In this document: positions 24,176 through 33,616 of the stretch, piece after piece
How positions within the stretch are numbered: the stretch's first letter is position 1
Layout: each line of letters starts with the position of its first letter
Source: Micromonospora echinofusca
GTDB lineage: Bacteria; Actinomycetota; Actinomycetes; Mycobacteriales; Micromonosporaceae
Direction: 5' to 3'
Assembly (NCBI RefSeq): GCF_900091445.1
Contig: NZ_LT607733.1
Span: 4,553,001-4,617,000, forward strand
DNA length: 64,000 nucleotides
Position numbers and translations under genes: made by a program
Notes under the pieces: generated by a model
The model's database searches: none
Told to the model about the DNA's origin: nothing
Seen by the model: only the letters and a program-made list of their open reading frames with translations

Positions 24176-26920
24176 TCAGTTCTCCTCTCCGAGCCGGAGC
24201 ACCTCGCCGAGGCGCATCCGACGGTTGTTCAGGGCCTCGACGGCGACCGCGAAGCCGAGGGCGAGCGCCCCGAGGGCGACGACGGCGGCCACCAGGCCGG
24301 GCTCGAACGCCACCCGGACCTGGACGCCGTCGGTGAAGGCGGACAGTCCGAGCACCGGGTTGAGCAGCAGCGGCAGGGCCGTGCCGACCAGCGCTCCGGT
24401 CAGCACCGAGACGCCCACCAGTGGCGCCAGCTCCACCAGCAGCAGCCCGCGCCACTGACGTCGGGACAACCCGAGGGTGCGCAGCCGGGACAGCACCTGG
24501 CCACGTTCGCGGGCGCCGGCGAGCACCGTGAAGGCGATCGCGAGCAGCCCCAGCGCCGTCCCGCCGGCCGCGCCGGCGGTGAAGCCGAAGGCGAGTACGC
24601 CGTTCGCGCCGCCCTCGCCCACCTGGCGGCGGGTGTCCGCGTACGTCAGCACCTCCACGCCGCGCGGGGGCTCCCGGCCGGCGACCGTCCCGCCCGTCTG
24701 GAAGCGGGACTGTCCCGCGTCGCCGGCCCGGCGCAGCGCCTCGGCGTCCAGGTCGTCGCCGGCCACCAGGAAGCCGGTCGGCACGGCGGCGTAGTCGCGG
24801 CGGGGCAGGGCCTGCCAGGGCAGGACGACGAACCGGGCGCTGTCGGCGCGCAACAGCGGGAAGCTCTCCGCCCGCTCGGCCACCCGGAACTCGTACCGCT
24901 GGCCCTGGGCGCTGACGAAGGCGGAGCCGGTCAGGCCGGCGTCGGCCAGTTCGGCGGCGACCGTCGGGGAGACCACGGCGGGCAACGGGCCGGTGCCGCC
25001 GGCGGGGGCGAGCAGCGCCGCCGGCACCGTCATGTCGACGTCGGCCTCCCGGGCCATCCGGGCCAGGGCCGGGCCGTCGACCATGAGCACGGTCACCCCG
25101 CCGAGCCGGGTCTCGGTGCCGATCGCGTCCTTCGCGAGGCGCTGGCCGGCCTCGCGCAGCACCGGGCTCGCGGCGCGTACCCCCGGCAGCCGCTCCAGTT
25201 CGGCGCCCGTGTCCGCGGCGATGCGCTCCCCCAGGATCAGGGCGTCGGCCGGCACCACCCGGCTGGCGGCCCGGTCCCGGCTCGCCTCGATCGCGGCGGC
25301 CGTCACCGCGCAGAACGCCGCCGTCGCGATGGCGAGCACGACGACCACCAGCGGTACGGCGACGACCGACCGGCCGGCCCGCGCGGTGCCCAGGAACGCG
25401 ACGCTGCCCCGGGCGCGGGCCGCGAGCCGGCTGACCAGCCGCAGCGGCCACGGGTACACCCGCATCGCGACCAGCGCCGCGGCGACGGCCAGCAGCACCG
25501 GCACCGAGACCAGCAGCGGGTCGACCTCGCCGGGGGTGAGGCCGCGGCGGCGCAGCAGCACGACCGCGAGGCCCGCGAGGACCAGCAGTCCCGCCTCCAC
25601 CGTGAGCCGGCGCGCGGAGGGGCGCGCGCGGACCAGGTCGCGCCGCCCGCCGCCGGTGGACGCCGCGAGGGTGGCCACGGGCAGCGCCGCCGCCACCAGG
25701 ACGGCCGCGGCGAGGGCGTACCACCGGGTCTCCCCCGGCGCCCCGGGGACGAGGCCGCCGACCAGCCAGCCGAGTACGGCGGCGGGCGGCACCACGAGCA
25801 GCGCCTCCGCCAGGCTGCGGCCCGCGCTCGTGGTTCTCGCCCCGCCCCGGGCGCGCAGCAGGGTGAACTCCGCCCGGCGCCGGCGCACCAGCAGCCCGGC
25901 GGCCAGCACGACGAGCCCGGCCAGCGTGGCCAGTACGCCCGCCGCGATCACCCCGAGCACCGTCCGGGCGCTGTCCACCTCGGCGGAGAACTGCCGCAGC
26001 GGGATGTCCAGCCCCTGGACGATGTCGCGGCCCGCCGCCTCCCGGGTCATCTGCTGGAGGCCATCGATCACCTGGTCCAGCTCGCGGATGTCGATGCCGT
26101 CGGCGCCCAGGCGGTAGCGCCAGCTGAACGCCAGCGGCCAGCCGGCGACGGCCTGACGGTTCAGCGCGCCGGCGTCGACGACCCCGACGGCGATGAAGGG
26201 ATCGCCGTCCCAGGGCGGCTCGCCGATCCGCAGCAGCGGCGGCAGCCCGTCCCAGATCCCGTCGGAGTCGTCGCGGGGCTCGAAGAGACCGACCACGTGG
26301 ACTGGGGCGCGGGGCGGGGCAGCGGGCGAGACGGGTCCCGGCGCGGCGAGGGTGAGCCGGCTGCCGACCCGCAGGTTCAGCTCGCGGGCCACGCGGGAGG
26401 CCAGCGCCACCTGCACCGGCTGGCCCTTCGGCGCGTCGGCCGGCCAGCGCCCCTCGACCAGCGTGCCGGCCTCCTCCATCCCGGGTACGGCCCGCAGACC
26501 GAGGTCGACCAGGAGGTTCTTCGCCGCCAGGTCCGGACCGACCACCCGGCTGGGCCTGGTCTCCGCGGTGAACCACCGCCGTTCGACCATCCGGCGTACG
26601 ACCGGCGGCATCCCGGCCTCCACCGTCGCAAGGTCGCCCTGGCGCGCGGCCACCGGGGAGCCGCCCTCGCTCGTCGGAACGAGCGGGCCGGTCGAGTACG
26701 TCACGTCCCGCTGCTGCGGCGGCACGGCGTCCAGGTGCGTCCGCAGGCCCTCCTGGGCGTGCCCGTTGACGATCCTGGGCACCCCGCTGATCACCAGCGT
26801 GGTGACCAGCGTCAGGGTCGCGAGGAGCAGGAACTGCCCCCCGTACGCCCGCACCCGGCGCGCGACCGCCCCGATGCTCACCACGCCCCGACTCCGATCC
26901 CGCTCGTCCCTACGCTCCAC
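24176..26920 (-). CDS. FtsX/MacB-type ABC transporter permease 2
   Basis: This 914-residue membrane protein has an N-terminal helix (YGGQFLLLATLTLVTTLVIS), a large extracytoplasmic region, an FtsX block around residues 330-480 (GVLATLAGLVVLAAGLLV), a second periplasmic region and a final FtsX block near 780-900. Such permeases do not import but transmit mechanical force or extrude lipids, peptides or lipoproteins. The start is uncertain: GTG 26920 has a distant GGGGAG, while a GTG 36 bases downstream (RGVVSIG) has a closer GGAG. It is 4 bp after the paralogous permease, so they probably pair. Confidence 0.87.
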   Translation of the reverse strand: MERRDERDRSRGVVSIGAVARRVRAYGGQFLLLATLTLVTTLVISGVPRIVNGHAQEGLRTHLDAVPPQQRDVTYSTGPLVPTSEGGSPVAARQGDLATVEAGMPPVVRRMVERRWFTAETRPSRVVGPDLAAKNLLVDLGLRAVPGMEEAGTLVEGRWPADAPKGQPVQVALASRVARELNLRVGSRLTLAAPGPVSPAAPPRAPVHVVGLFEPRDDSDGIWDGLPPLLRIGEPPWDGDPFIAVGVVDAGALNRQAVAGWPLAFSWRYRLGADGIDIRELDQVIDGLQQMTREAAGRDIVQGLDIPLRQFSAEVDSARTVLGVIAAGVLATLAGLVVLAAGLLVRRRRAEFTLLRARGGARTTSAGRSLAEALLVVPPAAVLGWLVGGLVPGAPGETRWYALAAAVLVAAALPVATLAASTGGGRRDLVRARPSARRLTVEAGLLVLAGLAVVLLRRRGLTPGEVDPLLVSVPVLLAVAAALVAMRVYPWPLRLVSRLAARARGSVAFLGTARAGRSVVAVPLVVVVLAIATAAFCAVTAAAIEASRDRAASRVVPADALILGERIAADTGAELERLPGVRAASPVLREAGQRLAKDAIGTETRLGGVTVLMVDGPALARMAREADVDMTVPAALLAPAGGTGPLPAVVSPTVAAELADAGLTGSAFVSAQGQRYEFRVAERAESFPLLRADSARFVVLPWQALPRRDYAAVPTGFLVAGDDLDAEALRRAGDAGQSRFQTGGTVAGREPPRGVEVLTYADTRRQVGEGGANGVLAFGFTAGAAGGTALGLLAIAFTVLAGARERGQVLSRLRTLGLSRRQWRGLLLVELAPLVGVSVLTGALVGTALPLLLNPVLGLSAFTDGVQVRVAFEPGLVAAVVALGALALGFAVAVEALNNRRMRLGEVLRLGEEN

Positions 26921-26924
26921 CCGG

Positions 26925-29900
26925 TCACCGGTCTCCCCCGATCCGCAGCTGCGCCACGGCCACCCGCTGCCGGATGCCGAGGGCGATGAACGCGCTGAAG
27001 GCGAGTGCCGCCAGCAGCAGGCCGAGCGCGGTCAGGCCGATGGGCAGCCAGGGCAGCACGAAGGCGGCCTCCGGCACCGGCCGGCCGGCGGACGGCGTGA
27101 GGATGACCAGCGGGGCCATGGTCGCGCCGACCGCGGCACCCAGCAGCAGGCCCACGCCGACGCCGATCCCGGCCAGGAAGGTCTGCTCGGCCAGCAGCGC
27201 CCGGGCCAGCAGCCGAGGGCTGGCGCCGAGCGTGTGCAGCACGGCGAACTCCCCCAGCCGGTGCCGGGCGGTCGCCCAGACGTCGACGATCAGCCCGACG
27301 AGGGCCAGCAGCACCGATCCGAGCGCGGCGGCGAGCAGCCCGGTGCGGGCCCCCTGCCAGTACGGGTCGTCGGCGGCCCGCTCCGCCACCTCCCGCCGGT
27401 CGAGCAGCGTGGTGCCGGCCAACCCGGCCGCCGCGCGGGCCGCCTCGGCGTGGCCGTCGCCGTCGGTGCTCAGCCACCAATCCGCGACCGGTCGGACGCC
27501 GCCTCGGTCCCGGATCAGCCACTGCGCCGCCGCCGGCAGGTCCAGCAGCACGCCCGCGCCGGCCGTGGACGGCACCTCGTCCAGCTCGCCGACCAGCGTG
27601 ACCGGCACCGTCGCGCCGGACAGCACGAGGTCGACCGTGTCGCCGGTGCGCAGGCTCAACGCGTCGCGCACGGCCGGGGTCATCAGCGCCGGCACCGGCC
27701 GGTTCTCGCCGGCCGGCACCACGGCGAACCGGCTCGGCGGCTGGAACGCGAACCGGCCGCCCGCCCGGTAGTCGACCTCCCGCTCGGCGCTCAGGCCGGT
27801 GGTCGTGACCGCCGCACCGGCCGCCTCGCCCTGCCCGTCGACGGCCGCCCAATCGCCGTCCAGCGACGCCGGCCGGGCCGCGCCGTCGGCGCCGACCAGC
27901 CGCAGGTCCGACAGCTCCACGCGGTACGCCCGCCCACGCGCGCTCCCGCCGTCGACCTCGAAGCCGGCCAGTCGCACGGGGCCCTCCCCGTCGGGAACGG
28001 CGACCGTGAACGGCGCCGGCCGCCCGTCGCTGCCGCTGCTGCCCGCCGGCAGCCGGAAGGCCTGCCCGTCCGCCCGGGTCAGCAGCACCCAGAGGCCGAT
28101 CTGGTGCGGCGTCACGGCGGCGCGCACGGGCGTACGCACCGTGCCGGTGAGCGATCGGGTGCCGGCGGGCAGCTCCAGGCCGGTCGGCGCGGCGCGCGCC
28201 CGGGCCAGCCGGTCCAGCAGCGCCGGGGCCGGCTCGTCGGCCAGCCGTTCGTTGAGCCGAAGCACACCGGCCGCGCTCGCGGCGTCGAGGCTCACCACCG
28301 TCGTCGGCAGGTCGCCGCGGCCGAGGCGGATCTCGTCCCGCCAGGCCGGCAGCGCCGCGCCGACGCCGGGCAGCGCGCCGAGCTGGGCGGCCCGCCCGTC
28401 CGGTGCCGCGCCGGTGCGCTCGACCACCCGCAGGTCGGCACCGACGCTGTGGTCGGCCTGGTCGGCCTGCGACCGTTCGCCGGTGGTCACCAGCGACCAG
28501 GCCAGGGTGCTGCCGCCGACGGCGAGGGCGAGCAGCAGCACCGGGCCGGCGTGCGGGCGCCGGCCCGCCTGCCACATGCCGAACATGGTCGCGGTCCACG
28601 GTTTGCGGTCGACGAACCGCTCGGCGAAGCGGGTCGCGGGCGGCAGCAGCCGCAACGCCACGACCGCGCCGGCCAGCACGCCCAGCGTCGGCGCGGCGAC
28701 CAGCAGCGGGTCCACCCCGAGCCGGCCGGCCGCCCCGGCGACCGGCGACGAGTACTGGCGCAGCTGGGTCCAGGCCAGCACCGCGAAGCCGACCAGCACC
28801 AGGTCGACGCTGGCGCGTTGCACGCTCGCGGCGCGGGTGGGACGGGACCGGGCCGCCATGTCGGCGACGTACGTGCCGGCCCCCCGCAGCGTCGGGACGA
28901 CCATCGCCACCAGGCAGCCGGCGGCGGTGGCGGCAGCGGCGGCCCAGACGAGCGTGGTGTTGCCGGGGGAGAGCGTCAGCGGCGCGGCGCCGCCGGTGCC
29001 CACGTGCCGCAGCGCCTCGCCGGCGATCAGGGGTCCCAGCACGCCGGCGGGCAGGACGACCAGGGCGGCCTCCCGGGCCGCCAGGCCGGCGAGTTGCCGC
29101 CGCGCGGCGCCCCGGGCCCGCAGCAGGGCGGTCTGGCTGCGCCGGTCCTCGTGCAGCAGGGCGGCGACCAGCACCAGCGCGTACCCGCCGAGGACGACGA
29201 TCAGCAGCAGCGGGGTGGCCAGCGAGGAGCGGCCCACCAGGTCGGCCCGGGTGACCCGGTCGAGGAGCCGGTCGACGGCCGTGACGGTCTGCCCGGAGGA
29301 GCCCAGCCCGGCGGCCTCGGGCACCTCGGCGAGGGCCGTGTCCAGCGCCTGCCGCACGTCGGGCAGCCGACCGGCGCCCGCCACCGCCACGAGGTCCGGC
29401 TCCACGATCCAGGACGCCGAGACCGGGCCCGGGTAGGTGGCGACGAAGTCCGCCGGGTCCAGCACGAACGGCCCGTACGAGGTGTCGGCCTCGACGGCGC
29501 CGGCCCCCACTCCCGGCGCCAGCCGCCAGTACGCCTCGGCGGGGTCGCGGGGCCGCCAGGTGCCGACGAGAACGACCCTGCTGGCCTCGTCGGAGCGACG
29601 GTCCAGCATCGGCACCTGGTCGCCGACGGCCATCCCGAGCACGGCGGCCACCTTCTCGGGCAGCGTGACCTGCAACGGCGTGGCTCCCGGGGCGGGCCAG
29701 GCGCCGCTGGTCAGCTCGGCGTGGGCGGCCAGGTCGTCGAGGGTCGCCAGGCTGGCGAAGACCGGGTCGTCGCCGTCGCGGACGACGGAACCGAGGTCGC
29801 CGGTCAGCTCGCGGCCACCGCCGTACCGGGCGGCCCCGACGGTGATCGGCACCCCGCCGAGACGGGCGGCGAACCCGTCGCGGATCGCCCGGTCCCTGGT

Positions 29901-30116
29901 GGCGAACTCGGCGGCGTCCCGGCCGCCCGTGCCGCTCACCAGGAGGCTGCGCTCCTCGAACGACGCGCCGCTGAGCAGGGCGCGCTGGCCCGCCTCGACC
30001 GCCCGCCGGTTGTAGTCGGACAGGCCGGTGACCAGTGCGACCGCCACCAGGGCCGCGACCACCGCGGCGAGCAGCAGCCCGCGTGCCTCGCGGGCCCGCC
30101 TCCACACCAGCTTCAT
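26925..30116 (-). CDS. FtsX/MacB-type ABC transporter permease 1
   Basis: This 1063-residue membrane protein begins MKLVWRRAREARGLLLAAVV with a signal-anchor helix. A large extracytoplasmic domain follows, then a multi-helix FtsX block near residues 300-400, another external domain and a C-terminal FtsX block ending LGIRQRVAVAQLRIGGDR. Architecture and gene order (two large permeases, two ATPases) match actinobacterial MacB-like exporters of unknown cargo. It opens the unit; no specific operator was recognised in the 169 bp upstream. Confidence 0.88.
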   Translation of the reverse strand: MKLVWRRAREARGLLLAAVVAALVAVALVTGLSDYNRRAVEAGQRALLSGASFEERSLLVSGTGGRDAAEFATRDRAIRDGFAARLGGVPITVGAARYGGGRELTGDLGSVVRDGDDPVFASLATLDDLAAHAELTSGAWPAPGATPLQVTLPEKVAAVLGMAVGDQVPMLDRRSDEASRVVLVGTWRPRDPAEAYWRLAPGVGAGAVEADTSYGPFVLDPADFVATYPGPVSASWIVEPDLVAVAGAGRLPDVRQALDTALAEVPEAAGLGSSGQTVTAVDRLLDRVTRADLVGRSSLATPLLLIVVLGGYALVLVAALLHEDRRSQTALLRARGAARRQLAGLAAREAALVVLPAGVLGPLIAGEALRHVGTGGAAPLTLSPGNTTLVWAAAAATAAGCLVAMVVPTLRGAGTYVADMAARSRPTRAASVQRASVDLVLVGFAVLAWTQLRQYSSPVAGAAGRLGVDPLLVAAPTLGVLAGAVVALRLLPPATRFAERFVDRKPWTATMFGMWQAGRRPHAGPVLLLALAVGGSTLAWSLVTTGERSQADQADHSVGADLRVVERTGAAPDGRAAQLGALPGVGAALPAWRDEIRLGRGDLPTTVVSLDAASAAGVLRLNERLADEPAPALLDRLARARAAPTGLELPAGTRSLTGTVRTPVRAAVTPHQIGLWVLLTRADGQAFRLPAGSSGSDGRPAPFTVAVPDGEGPVRLAGFEVDGGSARGRAYRVELSDLRLVGADGAARPASLDGDWAAVDGQGEAAGAAVTTTGLSAEREVDYRAGGRFAFQPPSRFAVVPAGENRPVPALMTPAVRDALSLRTGDTVDLVLSGATVPVTLVGELDEVPSTAGAGVLLDLPAAAQWLIRDRGGVRPVADWWLSTDGDGHAEAARAAAGLAGTTLLDRREVAERAADDPYWQGARTGLLAAALGSVLLALVGLIVDVWATARHRLGEFAVLHTLGASPRLLARALLAEQTFLAGIGVGVGLLLGAAVGATMAPLVILTPSAGRPVPEAAFVLPWLPIGLTALGLLLAALAFSAFIALGIRQRVAVAQLRIGGDR

Positions 30117-30285
30117 CCGACGCCCTCCCCTGGCCCGGGGTCGGGCCGACGATCAGGGAGAGCGGCGACGGGCCGGGAAAGGTTCGCGCCCGTTACTTGA
30201 TCGTTATCCGGGCGCGTGGCAGGGTCGCCGCGCGGGCGGACCGGGCGACGGCGGCGCGGTGGTGTGGATGTGCTTCCATCACCGG

Positions 30286-30579
30286 ATGGAGATCACCCTC
30301 GCCCTCCTGATGGTTGTCGTCGTCGCGCTGCTGGCCGCCCAGTTGCCGGGCAGGACCGAGCAGGCGCGGACCGCGTACCGGCTGGCCGAGATCGAGCGCC
30401 GGCTCCGGCTGGTGATGGACCACCTGGGCGTGGTGGACCCCTCGCCCGTGCCGCCGGAGGTGCAGCAGCACCTGGCCCGGGGCGACAGGATCAAGGCGAT
30501 CGCCGCGTACCGCAAGGCGACCGGCGCGGACCTGCTCTCGGCGAAGCAGGCGGTGGAGGCGTACGAGGGCCGGCGGTGA
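30286..30579 (+). CDS. membrane-anchored ribosomal L7/L12 C-terminal-like protein
   Basis: This 97-residue protein starts with a membrane segment (MEITLALLMVVVVALLAAQL), then a short helical linker, then RIKAIAAYRKATGADLLSAK and QAVEAYEG, which match the C-terminal domain of ribosomal protein L7/L12 (where the family has KIAVIKVVRE..GLGLKEAKDLVE). It lacks the L12 dimerisation domain, so it is not the ribosomal stalk protein. Similar small proteins occur in actinobacteria; their function is unknown. The ATG at 30286 is chosen because it directly precedes the membrane helix. Confidence 0.75.
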   Translation: MEITLALLMVVVVALLAAQLPGRTEQARTAYRLAEIERRLRLVMDHLGVVDPSPVPPEVQQHLARGDRIKAIAAYRKATGADLLSAKQAVEAYEGRR

Positions 30580-30648
30580 CGGCGCGTGCCACCGGGCGGG
30601 TGGCGCCGGGCGGGCGTCGGGTGACGACGCCGTGCCGGGGCGCGGCGG

Positions 30649-31674
30649 TCAGCGGGGGCGGTCGCGGTCCTTCGAGGGCTGCACGCGCTTCGGCTCGCCG
30701 GGCATCTTCGGGTGGTCCGGCGGGTAGGGCATGTCGCCCTGGCCGGCGGCGGCGTCCCGGTCGGCCCACTCCAGCAGCGGGGTGATGTCCCACCCGGTGT
30801 CGTCGATGCCGGCGTGCGGGTCGCCGCACTCGGCCAGCCGGGCCGGGACGGTGCGCAGGTCGAAGTCGTCGGGGTCGACGTCGGGCAGCTCGTCCCAGGT
30901 GACGGGGGTGGACACGGTGGCCCGGGCGTTGGCCCGCAGCGAGTACGCGCAGGCGATCGTGCGGTCGCGGGCCATCTGGTTGTAGTCGACGAAGACGCGC
31001 TCGCCCCGCTGCTCCTTCCACCAGGCGGTGGTCACCAGCTCCGGCCGGCGCCGCTCCAGCTCGCGGGCCAGCGCGATGGTGGCCCGCCGCACCTCGGTGA
31101 ACGTCCAGCGCGGCGCGATGCGCAGGTAGACGTGCACGCCCCGGCCGCCGGAGGTCTTCGGCCAGCCGGTGACGCCCAGCTCGTCGAGCAGCCCCCGCAG
31201 CTCACCGGCGGCGGTCGCCGCGTCGGCGAAGTCCGTGCCGGGCTGCGGGTCGAGGTCGATGCGCAGCTCGTCGGGGCGGTCGACGTCGGCGGCGCGCACC
31301 GGCCACGGGTGGAACACGATGGTGCCCATCTGGGCGGCCCACGCCACGTGGGCCAGGTCGGCCGGGCAGAGCTCGGCGGCGCTGCGACCGCTCGGGAAGC
31401 TGATGGTGGCGGTGCGCACCCACGGCGGCACGCCCCGCGCGGGCACCCGCTTCTGGAAGAACGCCTCACCCTCGACGCCCTCGGGGAAGCGCTGCAACGT
31501 GGTCGGTCGATCGCGCAGCGCGCGCATGATGCCGTCGCCCACCGCGAGGTAGTAGTGGAAGACGTCGCCCTTGGTGAAGCCGCGCTGCGGGAAGATCACC
31601 CGGTCGGGGCTGGTCAGCCGGACGTCGCGCCCGGCCACCTCGATCTGCTCGGCTGCGGCCTTCGTGCCACCCAT
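30649..31674 (-). CDS. LigD-type DNA polymerase domain protein (end-joining primase-polymerase)
   Basis: This 341-residue protein is a stand-alone PolDom: LTSPDRVIFPQRGFTKGD at the start, metal-binding LRIDLDPQPG in the middle, GGRGVHVYLRIAPRW, and ERVFVDYNQMARDRTIACAY with the third acidic residue. This archaeo-eukaryotic primase-type enzyme fills gaps with ribonucleotides during Ku/LigD end joining. Ligase and nuclease domains are absent, so they would be supplied by separate proteins; a LigC-type ligase lies 11 kb away, and no ku gene is in the window. ATG 31674 is chosen; GTG 31692 is possible. Confidence 0.92.
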   Translation of the reverse strand: MGGTKAAAEQIEVAGRDVRLTSPDRVIFPQRGFTKGDVFHYYLAVGDGIMRALRDRPTTLQRFPEGVEGEAFFQKRVPARGVPPWVRTATISFPSGRSAAELCPADLAHVAWAAQMGTIVFHPWPVRAADVDRPDELRIDLDPQPGTDFADAATAAGELRGLLDELGVTGWPKTSGGRGVHVYLRIAPRWTFTEVRRATIALARELERRRPELVTTAWWKEQRGERVFVDYNQMARDRTIACAYSLRANARATVSTPVTWDELPDVDPDDFDLRTVPARLAECGDPHAGIDDTGWDITPLLEWADRDAAAGQGDMPYPPDHPKMPGEPKRVQPSKDRDRPR

Positions 31675-31721
31675 TGCGCGACCATATGCCACACCCCCGA
31701 CGTCCGACGTACCGTTGGCGG

Positions 31722-32135
31722 GTGAGTCTTGACGAGAGTGAACTGCCCCGTACCGAGGAAGAGTGGCGGGTCCGGCTCAGCCCGGAGGAGTTCCGGGTGC
31801 TGCGGGAGGCCGGCACCGAGCGCCCGTGGACGGGCGAGTACGTCGACACGAAGACACCGGGCACCTACCACTGCCGGGCGTGCGGCGCGCAGCTCTACCC
31901 CAGCGACACGAAGTTCGACTCGCACTGCGGGTGGCCCAGCTTCGACGACGCCATCCCGGGTGCGGTCAAGGAGATCGAGGACCGCAGCCTGGGGATGAGC
32001 CGCACCGAGATCCGCTGCGCCCGCTGCGACAGCCATCTCGGGCACGTGTTCCGGGGCGAGGGCTTCACCCCGAAGGACACCCGGCACTGCGTCAACTCCG
32101 TCTCCATCCGCCTGGAGCCGCGCACCGACGCCTGA
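31722..32135 (+). CDS. msrB: peptide-methionine (R)-S-oxide reductase MsrB
   Basis: This 137-residue enzyme reduces methionine-R-sulfoxide in proteins using thioredoxin. It shows the zinc cysteines Cys51/Cys54 (YHCRACGAQLY) and Cys99/Cys102 (IRCARCDSHLGHVF) and the catalytic Cys123 in RHCVNSVSI. The sequence FDSHCGWPSFDDAI is the standard MsrB core. GTG 31722 fits the family length; only 47 bp separate it from the divergent polymerase gene, so the two share a control region. Confidence 0.95.
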   Translation: MSLDESELPRTEEEWRVRLSPEEFRVLREAGTERPWTGEYVDTKTPGTYHCRACGAQLYPSDTKFDSHCGWPSFDDAIPGAVKEIEDRSLGMSRTEIRCARCDSHLGHVFRGEGFTPKDTRHCVNSVSIRLEPRTDA

Positions 32136-32188
32136 GGACGTACGCCCCGGGTGTCCCCGGCGGGCGGCCGGGCCGCCGCCCGCCGGGG

Positions 32189-32758
32189 TCACGGCCGGGC
32201 CGGCGTCAGCCCGGCCATCAGCGAGACCTCGGCCGTACGCGAGCGTTCGACGCGCCCGGCGAGGTCGCGTACGCGCGGATCGGCGCCGACCGTCTGCTGC
32301 GCCCGGGCCAGGTCGGCGGCCGCCTCCTGGTGCGGGGCGAGCAGGTCGAGCAGGACGCGGTCGACCTCCCCGTCCGGGGCGGTCCGCAGGCGTGCCATGT
32401 CCTCGGCCGCGATCCCGTGCCCGTCGTGGTCGTGCCGACGGGCGGCCTCGGCGGCCTCCGGCCCGGCGTCGCGCAGCCAGCCGCGCATCGTGGCGAGTTC
32501 GTCGGTCTCGGTGACCTCGATGGCGGCGACGAGGGTGCGCAGCTTCCGGTCGGTGATCCGGTCGCGGCTGATCCGCACCATCTCCAGCGTCTGCTCGGTG
32601 TGCGCCGCCAGCGTGGCGAGGAAGACCACGTCGAGGCCGTTCAGCCCGGTCCCGGCGCTCGCCGCGGGACCCGTCGGCGCGGGGGCGGGCGGCGCCGGGG
32701 CGCAGGCGGGGACCAGCAGCAGGGCGGTGAGCAGGACGACCGTGCGCAGCCGTCGCAT
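32189..32758 (-). CDS. DUF305-like lipoprotein
   Basis: This 189-residue protein has a signal with lipobox LVPAC followed by a proline-rich linker and a helical domain. The pattern LDVVFLATLAAHTEQTLEMV and the later DLLAPHQEAAADLARAQQ resemble the paired His-containing helices of DUF305, a ferritin-like fold sometimes linked to metal handling. The usual double-His MIPHH motif is weakened to AAH and APH, so metal binding is uncertain. GGAG 6 nt before ATG 32758 supports the start. It is convergent with msrB. Confidence 0.75.
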   Translation of the reverse strand: MRRLRTVVLLTALLLVPACAPAPPAPAPTGPAASAGTGLNGLDVVFLATLAAHTEQTLEMVRISRDRITDRKLRTLVAAIEVTETDELATMRGWLRDAGPEAAEAARRHDHDGHGIAAEDMARLRTAPDGEVDRVLLDLLAPHQEAAADLARAQQTVGADPRVRDLAGRVERSRTAEVSLMAGLTPARP

Positions 32759-32826
32759 GGCGTACTCCGATCCACAGAGGGGTGACGGGTGCGGCGGGCG
32801 CCGGTGGGCGGGCCGCACCCGTGCGG

Positions 32827-33573
32827 TCAGACCTGGGTCCAGAGCGCCGGCACGTACGGCGGTTCCCAGCCGGGGATCGCGGTGTGCGCCTGCCGGCAGC
32901 GGTACGTCAGCCCGCCGTAGGTGACCCGGTCCCCGACCTGGTAGGCCCGGCCCGCCGTCCAGCTGCCGCCCGGGGCGGGCGGGGTGGTCGGGGCGGCGGT
33001 GGGGGTCGGGGTGGGCGACGGGGCCGGCGGCGTCGGGCTCGCGGTGGGCGACGGGTTGCCGCCCCCGCCGACCTGGAGGTCGACGCAGGAGTAGAACGCG
33101 TTGGCGGTGTCGGCGATGTTCCACACGGCGAGGACCTTCTGCCGCCCGGAGTAGCCGCCCAGGTCGACGGTGTGCGAGACGCTCGCCCCGGGCTGCTGCC
33201 CGCCGCCGCTGAAGACGGCCACCCGGGTCCCGCCGATGAAGTACTCCCAGTTGCTGGTGGCGTGCCGGGCGGTGTTGGTCCAGGTGAAGGTGACGGAGCT
33301 GCCGACCGAGGTGGCGGGCCAGCCCCGGCTGTCGTCGTTCAGCACGGCGAACTGGTCGATCCCCGCGTGGCAGCTGCGCAGCCCCTTGGGCCCCTCGACG
33401 CTCTGCGGCTCGTACTTGATCTGCCCGCAGTCGGGGACCCGGCCCTGCGCGCAGAGCGCCTGGCGGCTCGGCGGGCCGGAGACGTAGCCGTGGGCCTGGG
33501 CGGGCGCCGCGACGGCCAGTGCGGAGACGACGGCGCCCGTCGCCACGAGCGGGATCGTGATTCTTCGGCGCAT
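32827..33573 (-). CDS. AA10 lytic polysaccharide monooxygenase with C-terminal CBM5/12-like domain
   Basis: This 248-residue secreted enzyme has a 27-residue signal ending AQA, so the mature protein starts at His28 (HGYVSGPPSR), the first half of the copper histidine brace. ARHATSNWEYF holds the second His. A Pro/Thr/Ser linker leads to a chitin/cellulose-binding module, WTAGRAYQVGDRVTYGGLTY with RCRQAHTAIPGWEP. The start GYVSGPPSR and the CBM5/12-like module favour chitin (inference). GGAGCTGCC lies before the ATG at 33573. It is transcribed away from the second LPMO 1.5 kb on. Confidence 0.93.
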   Translation of the reverse strand: MRRRITIPLVATGAVVSALAVAAPAQAHGYVSGPPSRQALCAQGRVPDCGQIKYEPQSVEGPKGLRSCHAGIDQFAVLNDDSRGWPATSVGSSVTFTWTNTARHATSNWEYFIGGTRVAVFSGGGQQPGASVSHTVDLGGYSGRQKVLAVWNIADTANAFYSCVDLQVGGGGNPSPTASPTPPAPSPTPTPTAAPTTPPAPGGSWTAGRAYQVGDRVTYGGLTYRCRQAHTAIPGWEPPYVPALWTQV

Positions 33574-33616
33574 GGTGGCAGCTCCTTCGGACTTAAGCCT
33601 GGTGAGGTGCCCTCCA

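Noticed and set aside
26193..30200. A 1335-codon open frame on the plus strand opposite the ABC permeases
   Set aside because: Its translation is low-complexity Arg/Pro/Gly/Gln, as expected for the antisense of a GC-rich gene, whereas the minus strand encodes clear membrane helices and FtsX blocks.
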